64,000 nt of DNA, from contig JAIUNL010000001.1 in assembly GCA_020161835.1 (NCBI GenBank), positions 124,001-188,000 of the forward strand, given 5' to 3'. Below, piece after piece: positions 42,512 through 49,662 of this stretch. The DNA is from Bacteroidota bacterium. Its GTDB lineage: Bacteria; Bacteroidota; JABWAT01. The notes below the pieces were generated by a model, which saw nothing but the letters and a program-made list of their open reading frames with translations, made no database searches and was not told the origin of the DNA. The position numbers and the translations under genes were made by a program. Position 1 is the stretch's first letter. Each line of letters opens with the position of its first letter.

Positions 42512-43263
42512 TTTTGTAACTCATCCAGAAATTTGTAAGCGGTTAAATCGAATTGAATCGGTGTAATTGATATATAATTTTGCGATACAGCTATTTCATC
42601 CTGATCGTCAGCGTCATCCACAATAATCAGTTTACCCGTCAGCCAATAGTACGTATTGTCATGCGGATCTTTCCGGTGATCAAAATCATCATCCCAAATT
42701 GAATTGCCCATCCGGGTAACTTTTACCCCTTTGATCTCTTCTTTTGGTACAGGCGGTATGTTTACATTTAGCAATAAGCCACCAGGAATCCCCTTTTCAA
42801 GAACCATCAAACCGAGGCGTACGGCATAATCAGCTGCAAGTGAAAAATCTGGAACCCCATACGTTGCGAGGCTAATGGCAATAGCCGGAATGCCAAGAAA
42901 AGTGGCTTCAGTTGCAGCAGAAACAGTACCGGAGTAAATAATTGAAGTTGAGGTGTTTCCACCATGATTGATACCGGAAACGATCAGGTCAGGTTGGTTC
43001 TCTTTCATGATAGACCGGAGTGCAAGTTTTACACAATCCGCCGGTGTGCCATTAACAGCATAACCAAAAAACTCCCCGTTGATTTTATATTCGGTAACTC
43101 GTAACGGCGAATGGATGGTGATGGCATGGCCCACCGCACTCATTTGCTTATCGGGAGCCACAACCGTTACCTCGAAATGCTTTTTAAGCGCTGAGGCCAA
43201 AGCCAGGATGCCGGGAGCATTGATCCCGTCATCGTTACAAACCAATACTTTAGGTTTCGACAT
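42493..43263 (-). CDS. surE: 5'/3'-nucleotidase SurE
   Basis: SurE is a metal-dependent phosphatase of nucleoside monophosphates linked to stationary-phase survival. The 256-residue protein begins VLVCNDDGINAPGI with the metal-binding Asp11-Asp12, followed by VVAPDKQMSAVGHAIT, VNGTPADCVKLAL and the active-site SGINHGGNTSTSIIYSGTVSAA. It also has VNIPPVP and RMGNSIWDDDF later, as in the whole family. In many proteobacteria surE lies with pcm; here it overlaps an mscS-like gene instead. The start ATG at 43263 follows an AT-rich stretch; no clear promoter is seen among the repeats upstream. Confidence 0.95.
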   Translation of the reverse strand: MSKPKVLVCNDDGINAPGILALASALKKHFEVTVVAPDKQMSAVGHAITIHSPLRVTEYKINGEFFGYAVNGTPADCVKLALRSIMKENQPDLIVSGINHGGNTSTSIIYSGTVSAATEATFLGIPAIAISLATYGVPDFSLAADYAVRLGLMVLEKGIPGGLLLNVNIPPVPKEEIKGVKVTRMGNSIWDDDFDHRKDPHDNTYYWLTGKLIIVDDADDQDEIAVSQNYISITPIQFDLTAYKFLDELQKWELPQ

Positions 43264-43316
43264 ATTTTACTTTTTATTTATATAATTTCTTTTTGACCTG
43301 TAATTTGTGACACAGG

Positions 43317-43397
43317 TCTCGAGGGCACTTCGTCCCTCGATAAAATCCCGAAAACATTCGGGATCACTCGGGATGACAAAGCTCAGTGACCCCGAGA
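43317..43397 (-). repeat. Element C, copy 4, split by element B
   Basis: On the minus strand GGTCACTGAGC (43382-43392) and CGAAGTGCCC (43323-43332) are the two halves of element C. The usual GGAGT between them is replaced by about 50 bp of element B (GTCATCCCGAGTG...TCGAGGGA), itself containing the hairpin ATCCCGAA/TTCGGGAT. The outer arms TCTCGGGG and CCTCGAGA still pair 7 of 8, with the T.C mismatch kept. It is downstream of panB in the sense orientation. Confidence 0.7.
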
Positions 43398-43590
43398 GTT
43401 GAATTCCCATGTCCCAGCATTAACCCGCACAATCTGTGACCCCCCGAAAGCGTTCCGGGCAGGCAGTGACCCGTAACCTGCATTAAAGTCCCTTGTCACT
43501 TGTCCCATGTCCCAGCATTAACCCGTAATCTGTGACCTGTGACCCGTAATTGCCTTTACGTCCCTTGTCACTTGTCCCCTGTCACCAGAA
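43398..43590 (-). repeat. Long degenerate 7-nt array after panB
   Basis: On the minus strand, starting 7 nt after the panB stop, the text has a 7-nt period: GACAGGG, GACAAGT, GACAAGG, GACGTAA, then TACGGGT, CACAGGT, CACAGAT, TACGGGT, TAATGCT, GGGACAT, GGGACAA, GTGACAA, GGGACTT. Blocks such as GTTAATGCTGGGACATGGGA recur at both ends, so the region grew by local duplication. There is no gene in 43264-43592. Confidence 0.75.
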
Positions 43591-43592
43591 GT

Positions 43593-44408
43593 TTAATAGC
43601 TTTCTTCGTCTGAGGGGAATTTCTTTTCTTTCACATCTTTTACATACGACTTGATAGCAGAATCAACCTGCTCACCCAATTCTGCATATTTTCTTACAAA
43701 GCGTGGATGAAAATCACTGAAAAGACCGAGCATATCATAACTGACAAGAACTTGTCCGTCACATTCAACGCCGGCACCAATACCGATAGTGGGGATTGAA
43801 ATCGAAGCTGTTACCCGTTTTGCAAGTTCAGCCGGTACTTTTTCAAGTACAACGGCAAAGCATCCGGCTGTTTCTAGTGCCTTCGCATCAGAAATCAATT
43901 TATCGGCTTCAGTTTTTTCTTTGGCTCTTACTTTATAGGTACCGAACTGATGAATGCTTTGCGGAGTTAAACCAAGGTGGCCCATTACTGGTATTCCTGC
44001 TTCGGTAATTTTTCTGATTGCCGGAACTACAAATTCGCCGCCTTCAAGTTTAATTGCCCCTGCTCCTGATTCCTTCATAATTTTTCCGGCATTTTTCAAA
44101 GCATCTTCGGGGTTGATCTGAAAGGAAAGAAACGGCATGTCAACAATAACCAATGCACGTTCAGTCCCCCTCACAACCGCCTGAGCATGATAAATCATCT
44201 GTTCAACCGTAACCGGAAGGGTGGTATCAAATCCTGAAAATACATTCCCGACTGAATCACCAACCAAAAGAATATCAATACCTGCGGCATCAAACAACCT
44301 GGCCAAAGTATAATCATAAGCCGTGAGCATGGCAACCTTTTCACCGGCAGCTTTCATGTTTCTGATGACCTGTGTGGTAACCCGGCGGCTTGCAGTATGA
44401 ACGCTCAT
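43593..44408 (-). CDS. panB: 3-methyl-2-oxobutanoate hydroxymethyltransferase
   Basis: PanB transfers a hydroxymethyl group from methylene-tetrahydrofolate to alpha-ketoisovalerate, making ketopantoate for pantothenate and coenzyme A. The 271 residues contain the family blocks [40 protein letters not shown] (Mg site), [34 protein letters not shown] with the catalytic Glu further on, and [15 protein letters not shown] with DMLG. Its start overlaps the preceding gene by 4 nt, placing it at the end of the envelope operon. No panC or panD is seen here. Its stop is followed by a heptamer array. Confidence 0.96.
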   Translation of the reverse strand: MSVHTASRRVTTQVIRNMKAAGEKVAMLTAYDYTLARLFDAAGIDILLVGDSVGNVFSGFDTTLPVTVEQMIYHAQAVVRGTERALVIVDMPFLSFQINPEDALKNAGKIMKESGAGAIKLEGGEFVVPAIRKITEAGIPVMGHLGLTPQSIHQFGTYKVRAKEKTEADKLISDAKALETAGCFAVVLEKVPAELAKRVTASISIPTIGIGAGVECDGQVLVSYDMLGLFSDFHPRFVRKYAELGEQVDSAIKSYVKDVKEKKFPSDEESY

Positions 44409-45196
44409 TCTGTTTTCCTGTATTTTTTAGAGAGATGATAAACCAATTCCTGCTCCTGTGAAAGCAGACTATCCGTTAAAAAATCAATGCCAAGTTTCAT
44501 CGGTAGCAATTCTTTAATATCAGAAATGAAACGGGAAACTGAAAAATTAAGGTTTTCCTGACCGATACTCGTTGATTTTTGGGTTAAAAGTTCGGTCAGA
44601 GATTCTGCTTCACCCTTTTTTTTAAAAGTAAGATACTTTACAATATCTAAATGACTTCTATCTAGAAGAATGCTGCCATGCTGAAGTAAAACCGGACCGT
44701 AAATCCGCTGAGCTGAACCTACCAATTTTTTGCCATTGAGTAAAAGTTCACTTTTTGCAGATGAGATAAAACAGGGAACAGCAGAAATTCCCTGATAGAC
44801 CGATTTAAAATCATCATGATGGTGAGTATAGCCAGTATCGATAGTCTGACGAAGGAATGCTTCATGAAAAGTCTGGTGAATCAGATCGTACCATTCTGAT
44901 GGAGCTTTATCGCCAAGAGGCAGCACAACTGAGTAGGTGAGTTCCCCGGCATGAAAGACAGCACGTCCACCGGTTGGCCGGCGTACAAGACCGACCCCAT
45001 CTAAATGAACTGCAGATAAATTGACTTCACTCAGCGGCTGATGATAACCCAGGGATAACGTTACAGGAGACCAGGAATAGGTTCTGAAAGTGGGAAGAGA
45101 AAAACCACTTAAAAGGGATTCAACAAGAGCTGAATCAATGGCCATATTTTCAAATCCCTGAAGGGCGGCGTCTTCGATAAAACGCCCCTGAATCAT
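44405..45196 (-). CDS. Lipoyl/octanoyl transfer enzyme (LipM- or LplA-like)
   Basis: This is a biotin/lipoate ligase-fold protein of 263 residues. It has [19 protein letters not shown] (about 71-89), a lipoyl-binding block, then [21 protein letters not shown] and [19 protein letters not shown]. The Cys142 in PCF and Lys157 before GSAQ correspond to the positions of the active-site Cys and Lys in LipM-type octanoyltransferases; LplA ligases lack that Cys. I therefore favour octanoyl transfer from acyl carrier protein to lipoate-dependent proteins, but LplA remains possible. It overlaps lpxA and panB by 4 nt each, an unusual placement within a lipid A operon. Confidence 0.82.
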   Translation of the reverse strand: MIQGRFIEDAALQGFENMAIDSALVESLLSGFSLPTFRTYSWSPVTLSLGYHQPLSEVNLSAVHLDGVGLVRRPTGGRAVFHAGELTYSVVLPLGDKAPSEWYDLIHQTFHEAFLRQTIDTGYTHHHDDFKSVYQGISAVPCFISSAKSELLLNGKKLVGSAQRIYGPVLLQHGSILLDRSHLDIVKYLTFKKKGEAESLTELLTQKSTSIGQENLNFSVSRFISDIKELLPMKLGIDFLTDSLLSQEQELVYHLSKKYRKTE

Positions 45197-45978
45197 TTCG
45201 GTCCCCGAATGATCCCCCGGTCAGATTTGCGGATGAAATCAACGAAATAGACGACTTCGGGGAGTGGCGGAACTTCAGCTTCAATAGCTCTGAGAGCATC
45301 AGAAACATTTAATCCGCGACGGTAAAGAATAGCAAAAGATTTATCAAGGGCTTCAATTGATTCACGGCTGAAACCACGGCGGCGAAGTCCGATGAGGTTT
45401 AAGCCTTCAGCAATCAAGGGTTCCCGTCCGGCAAGTGTATACGGCGGAACATCTTTGGTAATTCTGAATCCACCGCCGATCATGGCATGAGCTCCCACTT
45501 TTCCAAACTGGTGAATGGGGGTCATTCCACCAACAATGGCCTGCTCATGAACGTCCACATGGCCGGCAACCTGAACGCCGTTGGCCAGTATAACCTTGTT
45601 GCCAATATTACAATCATGGGCAACGTGAACATAAGCCATCAGCAGACAATCAGAACCGATAATAGTTGTGTTTGAATGGGTTGTTCCCCGGTTAAGAGAA
45701 CAGAATTCACGAATAACTGTACGATCACCCACAACCAATGTTGTGGCCTCACCGGCATACTTCAAATCTTGCGGTGCAGTTGATACCACTGCTCCATGAT
45801 GAATTTTTACTTCATTGCCAATGCGTGCCCCGTTTCCAACCAATGCACTTGATCCGATCACCACATCGTCACCGATTATCACATCATCTTCAATGACTGA
45901 AAAGGGGCCAACACTGACATTTTTTCCCAATTGGGCTTTGGGAGAAATTTCTGAGAATTTATGAATGAGCGCAGACAT
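45193..45978 (-). CDS. lpxA: Acyl-ACP--UDP-N-acetylglucosamine O-acyltransferase
   Basis: LpxA starts lipid A synthesis by acylating the 3-position of UDP-GlcNAc. The 261 residues form a hexapeptide-repeat left-handed beta-helix (about 1-190: IGDDVVIGSSALVGNGARIG, TVIREFCSLNRGT) and a C-terminal helical domain. Conserved residues include PQDLKY (69-74), the catalytic His121 in VHVAHDCNIGN, and GGGFRITKDVPPY. The gene lies 1 bp after the lpxC-fabZ gene and overlaps the next gene by 4 nt. The LpxD-LpxC/FabZ-LpxA order is the standard one in Bacteroidota and Chlorobi. Confidence 0.96.
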   Translation of the reverse strand: MSALIHKFSEISPKAQLGKNVSVGPFSVIEDDVIIGDDVVIGSSALVGNGARIGNEVKIHHGAVVSTAPQDLKYAGEATTLVVGDRTVIREFCSLNRGTTHSNTTIIGSDCLLMAYVHVAHDCNIGNKVILANGVQVAGHVDVHEQAIVGGMTPIHQFGKVGAHAMIGGGFRITKDVPPYTLAGREPLIAEGLNLIGLRRRGFSRESIEALDKSFAILYRRGLNVSDALRAIEAEVPPLPEVVYFVDFIRKSDRGIIRGPK

Positions 45979-45979
45979 A

Positions 45980-47374
45980 TTATCCTCTTTCTACAATCGA
46001 TGCCATCATATCTGCTTCACAAACCACTGCACCATCAACCATCGCCTTACCCCTGATTCCGCAAATTTTCCGGCGTCTTGAAACCATTTCCATTTCAATT
46101 ATCAACTGATCACCGGGTGTAACCGGTTTTCTGAATTTACAATTGTCAATTGACATAAAGTAAACCAGGTTTTCAGCAGCATTTTCAATACCATTTAAAA
46201 GCAGAATTCCACCGGCCTGTGCCATGGCTTCAACAATTAGTACACCGGGCATAACAGCCTGACCTGGAAAATGCCCGTTAAAAAACGGTTCATTCCGGGT
46301 AACATTTTTAATGGCGGTAATTCTCTCATCCAGTTTAAAATCAATAATCCGGTCAATTAAAAGAAACGGATACCGGTGAGGAAGAATCCGTTCGATAGCC
46401 TGAATATCAAAAATGACACCTTCTTTTTTTACATGCTGAAATTTACGGGTAAGTTTACGTGCATCAACAAGCTTTCTGAGTTCTTTTACAAACGCAATGT
46501 TGGCAGCATGGCCCGGTCTTGCAGCAAGAACCTGACCTTTGAGTGGAGCACCAATCAGGGCAAGGTCACCCATCAGATCAAGCAGTTTATGTCTTGCCGG
46601 TTCGTTTTTGTACCTGAGTTCTTTGTTGTTCAGAAAACCGGTATTGCCAATAACGAGATCACCTTCAAGTTTAAGTTTATCCTTCAAACGTGAAAGTTCA
46701 GATTCATCAACATGACGGTCAACAATAACGATGGCATTATCAATATCGCCACCTTTAATGAGACCCTGTTCAGCAAGCATTTCAACTTCAGTCAGAAAGC
46801 AAAACGTACGGGCTGAAGCAAATTCTTCAACAAATTCCTTAATGGTAAACATACCGGTGTGCTGACTTCCGAGTGCCGGGTTGTTATAATCAACCATAAC
46901 AGTTAACCGAAAATCATCAGCCGGAAGCCCAACGATCTGCACGCCTCTTGCCTCATCAACGTACTGAATGGTTTGGTCAATAACCAGATAATCTTTCAGG
47001 GCAGTTTGTTCAACGGTGCCGGCTTCAAGAAGGGCATCAACGAAAGGTTTTGCAGAACCATCCATGACAGGGGGTTCGGGGGCACTGATTTCAATACGGC
47101 AATTGTCAATTTGAAGACCGACAAGTGATGCCAATACATGTTCAACGGTATGAACCCGTGCTTCACCACGCTGAATTGTGGTTCCGCGTGACAAATCAAC
47201 CACGTAATTCACATCAGCTGGCACTTCCGGATGGCCGGGAAGATCAACCCGGACAAAAACAAATCCATAATTTTCAGGTGCAGGTTTAAAGGTGACAGTA
47301 GATTCATGACCGGTATGAAGCCCAACGCCCGACAGGGTAACTTCACCTTTAATTGTTTTTTGCTTTTCAATCAT
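45980..47374 (-). CDS. lpxC-fabZ: Bifunctional LpxC deacetylase / FabZ dehydratase
   Basis: This is a fusion of two enzymes in 464 residues. Residues 1 to about 310 are LpxC, the zinc-dependent UDP-3-O-acyl-GlcNAc deacetylase: His79 (TVEHV), His262 and Asp266 (RHKLLDLMGD) are the zinc ligands and GHAAN holds the catalytic His289. Residues about 320-464 are FabZ, the beta-hydroxyacyl-ACP dehydratase: LPHRYPFLLID with His333 and GHFPGQAVMPGVLIVEAMAQ with Glu382. The start is placed at 47374 (MIEKQKTIKGEV), 1 nt after the lpxD stop; an earlier ATG at 47395 would overlap lpxD by 20 nt. The fusion is known from Bacteroidota and Chlorobi. Confidence 0.95.
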   Translation of the reverse strand: MIEKQKTIKGEVTLSGVGLHTGHESTVTFKPAPENYGFVFVRVDLPGHPEVPADVNYVVDLSRGTTIQRGEARVHTVEHVLASLVGLQIDNCRIEISAPEPPVMDGSAKPFVDALLEAGTVEQTALKDYLVIDQTIQYVDEARGVQIVGLPADDFRLTVMVDYNNPALGSQHTGMFTIKEFVEEFASARTFCFLTEVEMLAEQGLIKGGDIDNAIVIVDRHVDESELSRLKDKLKLEGDLVIGNTGFLNNKELRYKNEPARHKLLDLMGDLALIGAPLKGQVLAARPGHAANIAFVKELRKLVDARKLTRKFQHVKKEGVIFDIQAIERILPHRYPFLLIDRIIDFKLDERITAIKNVTRNEPFFNGHFPGQAVMPGVLIVEAMAQAGGILLLNGIENAAENLVYFMSIDNCKFRKPVTPGDQLIIEMEMVSRRRKICGIRGKAMVDGAVVCEADMMASIVERG

Positions 47375-47375
47375 G

Positions 47376-48431
47376 TTAAACGTGCTTTCCTTCACCTGAT
47401 TTGGCTTCGAGTGCAGCTACTTTATCTTCCAGATCTTTAATCTGCCGGAAAAGTGAGGGTAATTGTCTCATGGCACCTTCCATACGGAAGGCTTCTTTAA
47501 TTGGCTTTGCCGGTGTACCGAAATAAGTTGTGCCAGACAGGGTCAGTGATTTGCTTACCCCCGACTGTGCCCCGATGTTGATATTGTTGGCAATTTCAAG
47601 ATGACCTGCAATTCCAACCTGACCACCCAACTGGCAATTTGAACCCACTTTAACCGAGCCGGCAATTCCAACCTGAGCAGCCATTACCGTGTTTTCACCT
47701 ACGTTCACATTATGGGCAACCTGAATCAGGTTATCAAGTTTTGAACCATGTTTTACAACTGTTGCACCCAAAGTTGCACGGTCAATTGTGGTGTTAGCAC
47801 CAATTTCTACATCATCTTCAAGGATGACAAATCCCATTTGCGGAATTTTGCGGTAAGACCCGTCTTTTCCGGGAACAAAACCAAAACCGTCTGACCCGAT
47901 TACTGCTCCACTGTGAATTATCACACGGTTGTGAATCTGAACCTGATGGTAAACAGTCACATTCGGGTACAGCAAACAATCATCACCCATCGAAACAGCC
48001 GGACCAACTACTGAATTCGCATGAATCCGGCAATTATTTCCAATTTTTGCTTCTTTGTAAATGACAACACCCGCTCCAATAGTCACATTCTGACCAATTT
48101 TGGCCGACGGATCAATGACTGCTGTTGGATGGATTCCTGAAGAAGCCCATGACATGGGTGGGTTAAATTTTTCAAGGGTAAAGAGAAAGGCACTGTAAGG
48201 ATCTGAAACCCTGATGATATGTTTGGGTCCGTTTGACGGAACCTGGATATCAGGAGAACAAATTAAAGCTTCAGCCTCAGTAGAAGATAGAAACTTTTCG
48301 TACTTGGGATTAGAAATAAAGGTGATCTGGCCCCTGCCGGCTTCTTCAATTTTTGCAATGCCCGACACTTCAAGGTCAGGATTTCCATCAAGTTTGCCAC
48401 CCAAAAACTCAGCTAATTCGGATAATTTCAT
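47376..48431 (-). CDS. lpxD: UDP-3-O-(3-hydroxyacyl)glucosamine N-acyltransferase
   Basis: LpxD adds the second acyl chain in lipid A synthesis. The 351-residue product has an N-terminal uridine-binding domain (MKLSELAEFLGGKLDGN, ITFISNPKY), then a hexapeptide beta-helix (about 100-320) with catalytic His240 in LIQVAHNVNVGENT and the block IGSDGFGFVPGKDG. A C-terminal helix (about 330-351) probably forms the trimer coiled coil. The start is set at 48431, where the family-typical N-terminus and GGAG at 5 nt spacing coincide; 15 further upstream codons are not conserved. It lies 71 bp downstream of the second Skp gene. Confidence 0.96.
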   Translation of the reverse strand: MKLSELAEFLGGKLDGNPDLEVSGIAKIEEAGRGQITFISNPKYEKFLSSTEAEALICSPDIQVPSNGPKHIIRVSDPYSAFLFTLEKFNPPMSWASSGIHPTAVIDPSAKIGQNVTIGAGVVIYKEAKIGNNCRIHANSVVGPAVSMGDDCLLYPNVTVYHQVQIHNRVIIHSGAVIGSDGFGFVPGKDGSYRKIPQMGFVILEDDVEIGANTTIDRATLGATVVKHGSKLDNLIQVAHNVNVGENTVMAAQVGIAGSVKVGSNCQLGGQVGIAGHLEIANNINIGAQSGVSKSLTLSGTTYFGTPAKPIKEAFRMEGAMRQLPSLFRQIKDLEDKVAALEAKSGEGKHV

Positions 48432-48502
48432 CTCGGCTCCGTTAAAATAAATTTGGTAAAAACCAAAAAGGCTCACCTGCTGGCAAGCCTTTTAAGGGGG
48501 AG

Positions 48503-49057
48503 TTACTTTTTAGTGTCCGATTTTGGGGAGGCTGCTTTTGCGGTTTTCAGATAATCGAGCACCTTGAAGGTAATATCAAGGTTATCTTCTGAATATAAAA
48601 TAACCGGGAGTGTATTAGACTTATCAAAAACCATAGTGAAACCTTCCTTTTTGGCAACGGCTTCTATGGCCCGTAGAACTTTATCTTCAAGTGGCTTGAA
48701 GAGTTCAAGCTGTTTCTGCTGCAATTCCTGGGTTTTGGTTTGATTAAATTGCTGAAGTTCCTGCTGCTTGCCCTGAAGCTCCTGCTCGGTTTGTTTCCGT
48801 TTTTCAGCAGCCATCATGTCTTTTTTACGATCATAATCGGCAGCTTCTTCCTGGAATTTTTGTACTTTTCCTGCAAATTCAGCTTCGGCAGCTTCTTTGG
48901 CCTTCTGCATCTGAGCCTGAATTCCCTTTGAATCGGGAAGGTTTTCAAGAATCTGTTGGGAATTTGCAGTAGCAATTTTCGTTTGTGCCTGGGCGCCGGT
49001 TACATTGAATCCAAGTGTGGCGGCAATAGCCAGTGCAGGTAACAGTCTGATGGTCAT
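48503..49057 (-). CDS. OmpH/Skp family periplasmic chaperone (second copy)
   Basis: This is a periplasmic chaperone of 184 residues that would hold unfolded outer-membrane proteins on their way to BamA. A signal peptide (about 1-24, VTGAQAQ) is followed by IATANSQQILENLPDSKGIQ, the OmpH start. A long charged coiled coil (about 45-120, rich in K, E and Q) follows, and the domain closes with VAKKEGFTMVFDKSN and a DITFKVLDYLK tail. It is the second of two tandem paralogues between bamA and lpxD, 16 bp after the first. Confidence 0.9.
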   Translation of the reverse strand: MTIRLLPALAIAATLGFNVTGAQAQTKIATANSQQILENLPDSKGIQAQMQKAKEAAEAEFAGKVQKFQEEAADYDRKKDMMAAEKRKQTEQELQGKQQELQQFNQTKTQELQQKQLELFKPLEDKVLRAIEAVAKKEGFTMVFDKSNTLPVILYSEDNLDITFKVLDYLKTAKAASPKSDTKK

Positions 49058-49073
49058 GATCTGATCTTTCTTG

Positions 49074-49601
49074 TTAGTTTTTCTCTATTCCGGTTGTTCT
49101 GACTCTTTTCAGGATTTTTTCAGTCAGGTCAAGTGCTGGGTTTGCATAAAAAATGGCAACCTGACCGCTACGGTCAAACACATAGTCGAGTTTTTCTTCC
49201 TCGGCAACGACTTTTACTGCTTTAAAGATACTATTTTGGATTGGCTTCATCAAATCATTTTGTTTGGTAAACAATTCACCGTTCACACCAAACTTTTTGT
49301 TCTGAAAGTCAGCTATTTTCTGCTCCATAGCGATAATTTCATCTTCCCGTTTACGCCTGACTTCATCAGAATAAAGCAGAGACTGGCTTCTGAACTCTTT
49401 AAAGCGATCATCGAGATCTTTTTTCATCTGCTGAATTTCTTTTCGCCAATCTTCAGAAAGTACATCAAGCTGGCTCTGAACATCTTTGACTTCAGGAAGT
49501 TTTTCCATCACGGCATTGGCATCAAAAAAGCCAACTTTTGTCTGTGCCTGAATACTGGTGGCAAAGAGTAAAGTTAAAATGGCAGCAAAAATCGTTTTCA
49601 T
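49074..49601 (-). CDS. OmpH/Skp family periplasmic chaperone (first copy)
   Basis: This Skp-like chaperone of 175 residues has a signal peptide (about 1-19, SIQAQ), the opening KVGFFDANAVMEKLPEVKDV, a central coiled coil (about 40-115) and the closing block VAEEEKLDYVFDRSGQVAIFY followed by DLTEKIL. It lies 61 bp after bamA, its functional partner in outer-membrane protein assembly. Its paralogue follows 16 bp downstream. Tandem skp genes after bamA are common in Bacteroidota. Confidence 0.92.
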   Translation of the reverse strand: MKTIFAAILTLLFATSIQAQTKVGFFDANAVMEKLPEVKDVQSQLDVLSEDWRKEIQQMKKDLDDRFKEFRSQSLLYSDEVRRKREDEIIAMEQKIADFQNKKFGVNGELFTKQNDLMKPIQNSIFKAVKVVAEEEKLDYVFDRSGQVAIFYANPALDLTEKILKRVRTTGIEKN

Positions 49602-49662
49602 GGATCCCCCGGTTTATGAATCCGGTAAAGTTATACGTTTACTTGGTTAAAAAACAGGCAAA

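Noticed and set aside
47375..47395. Earlier ATG for lpxC-fabZ at 47395
   Set aside because: It would overlap lpxD by 20 nt and add residues absent from the family; starting at 47374 puts the zinc ligand at His79 and gives 1-nt spacing to lpxD.
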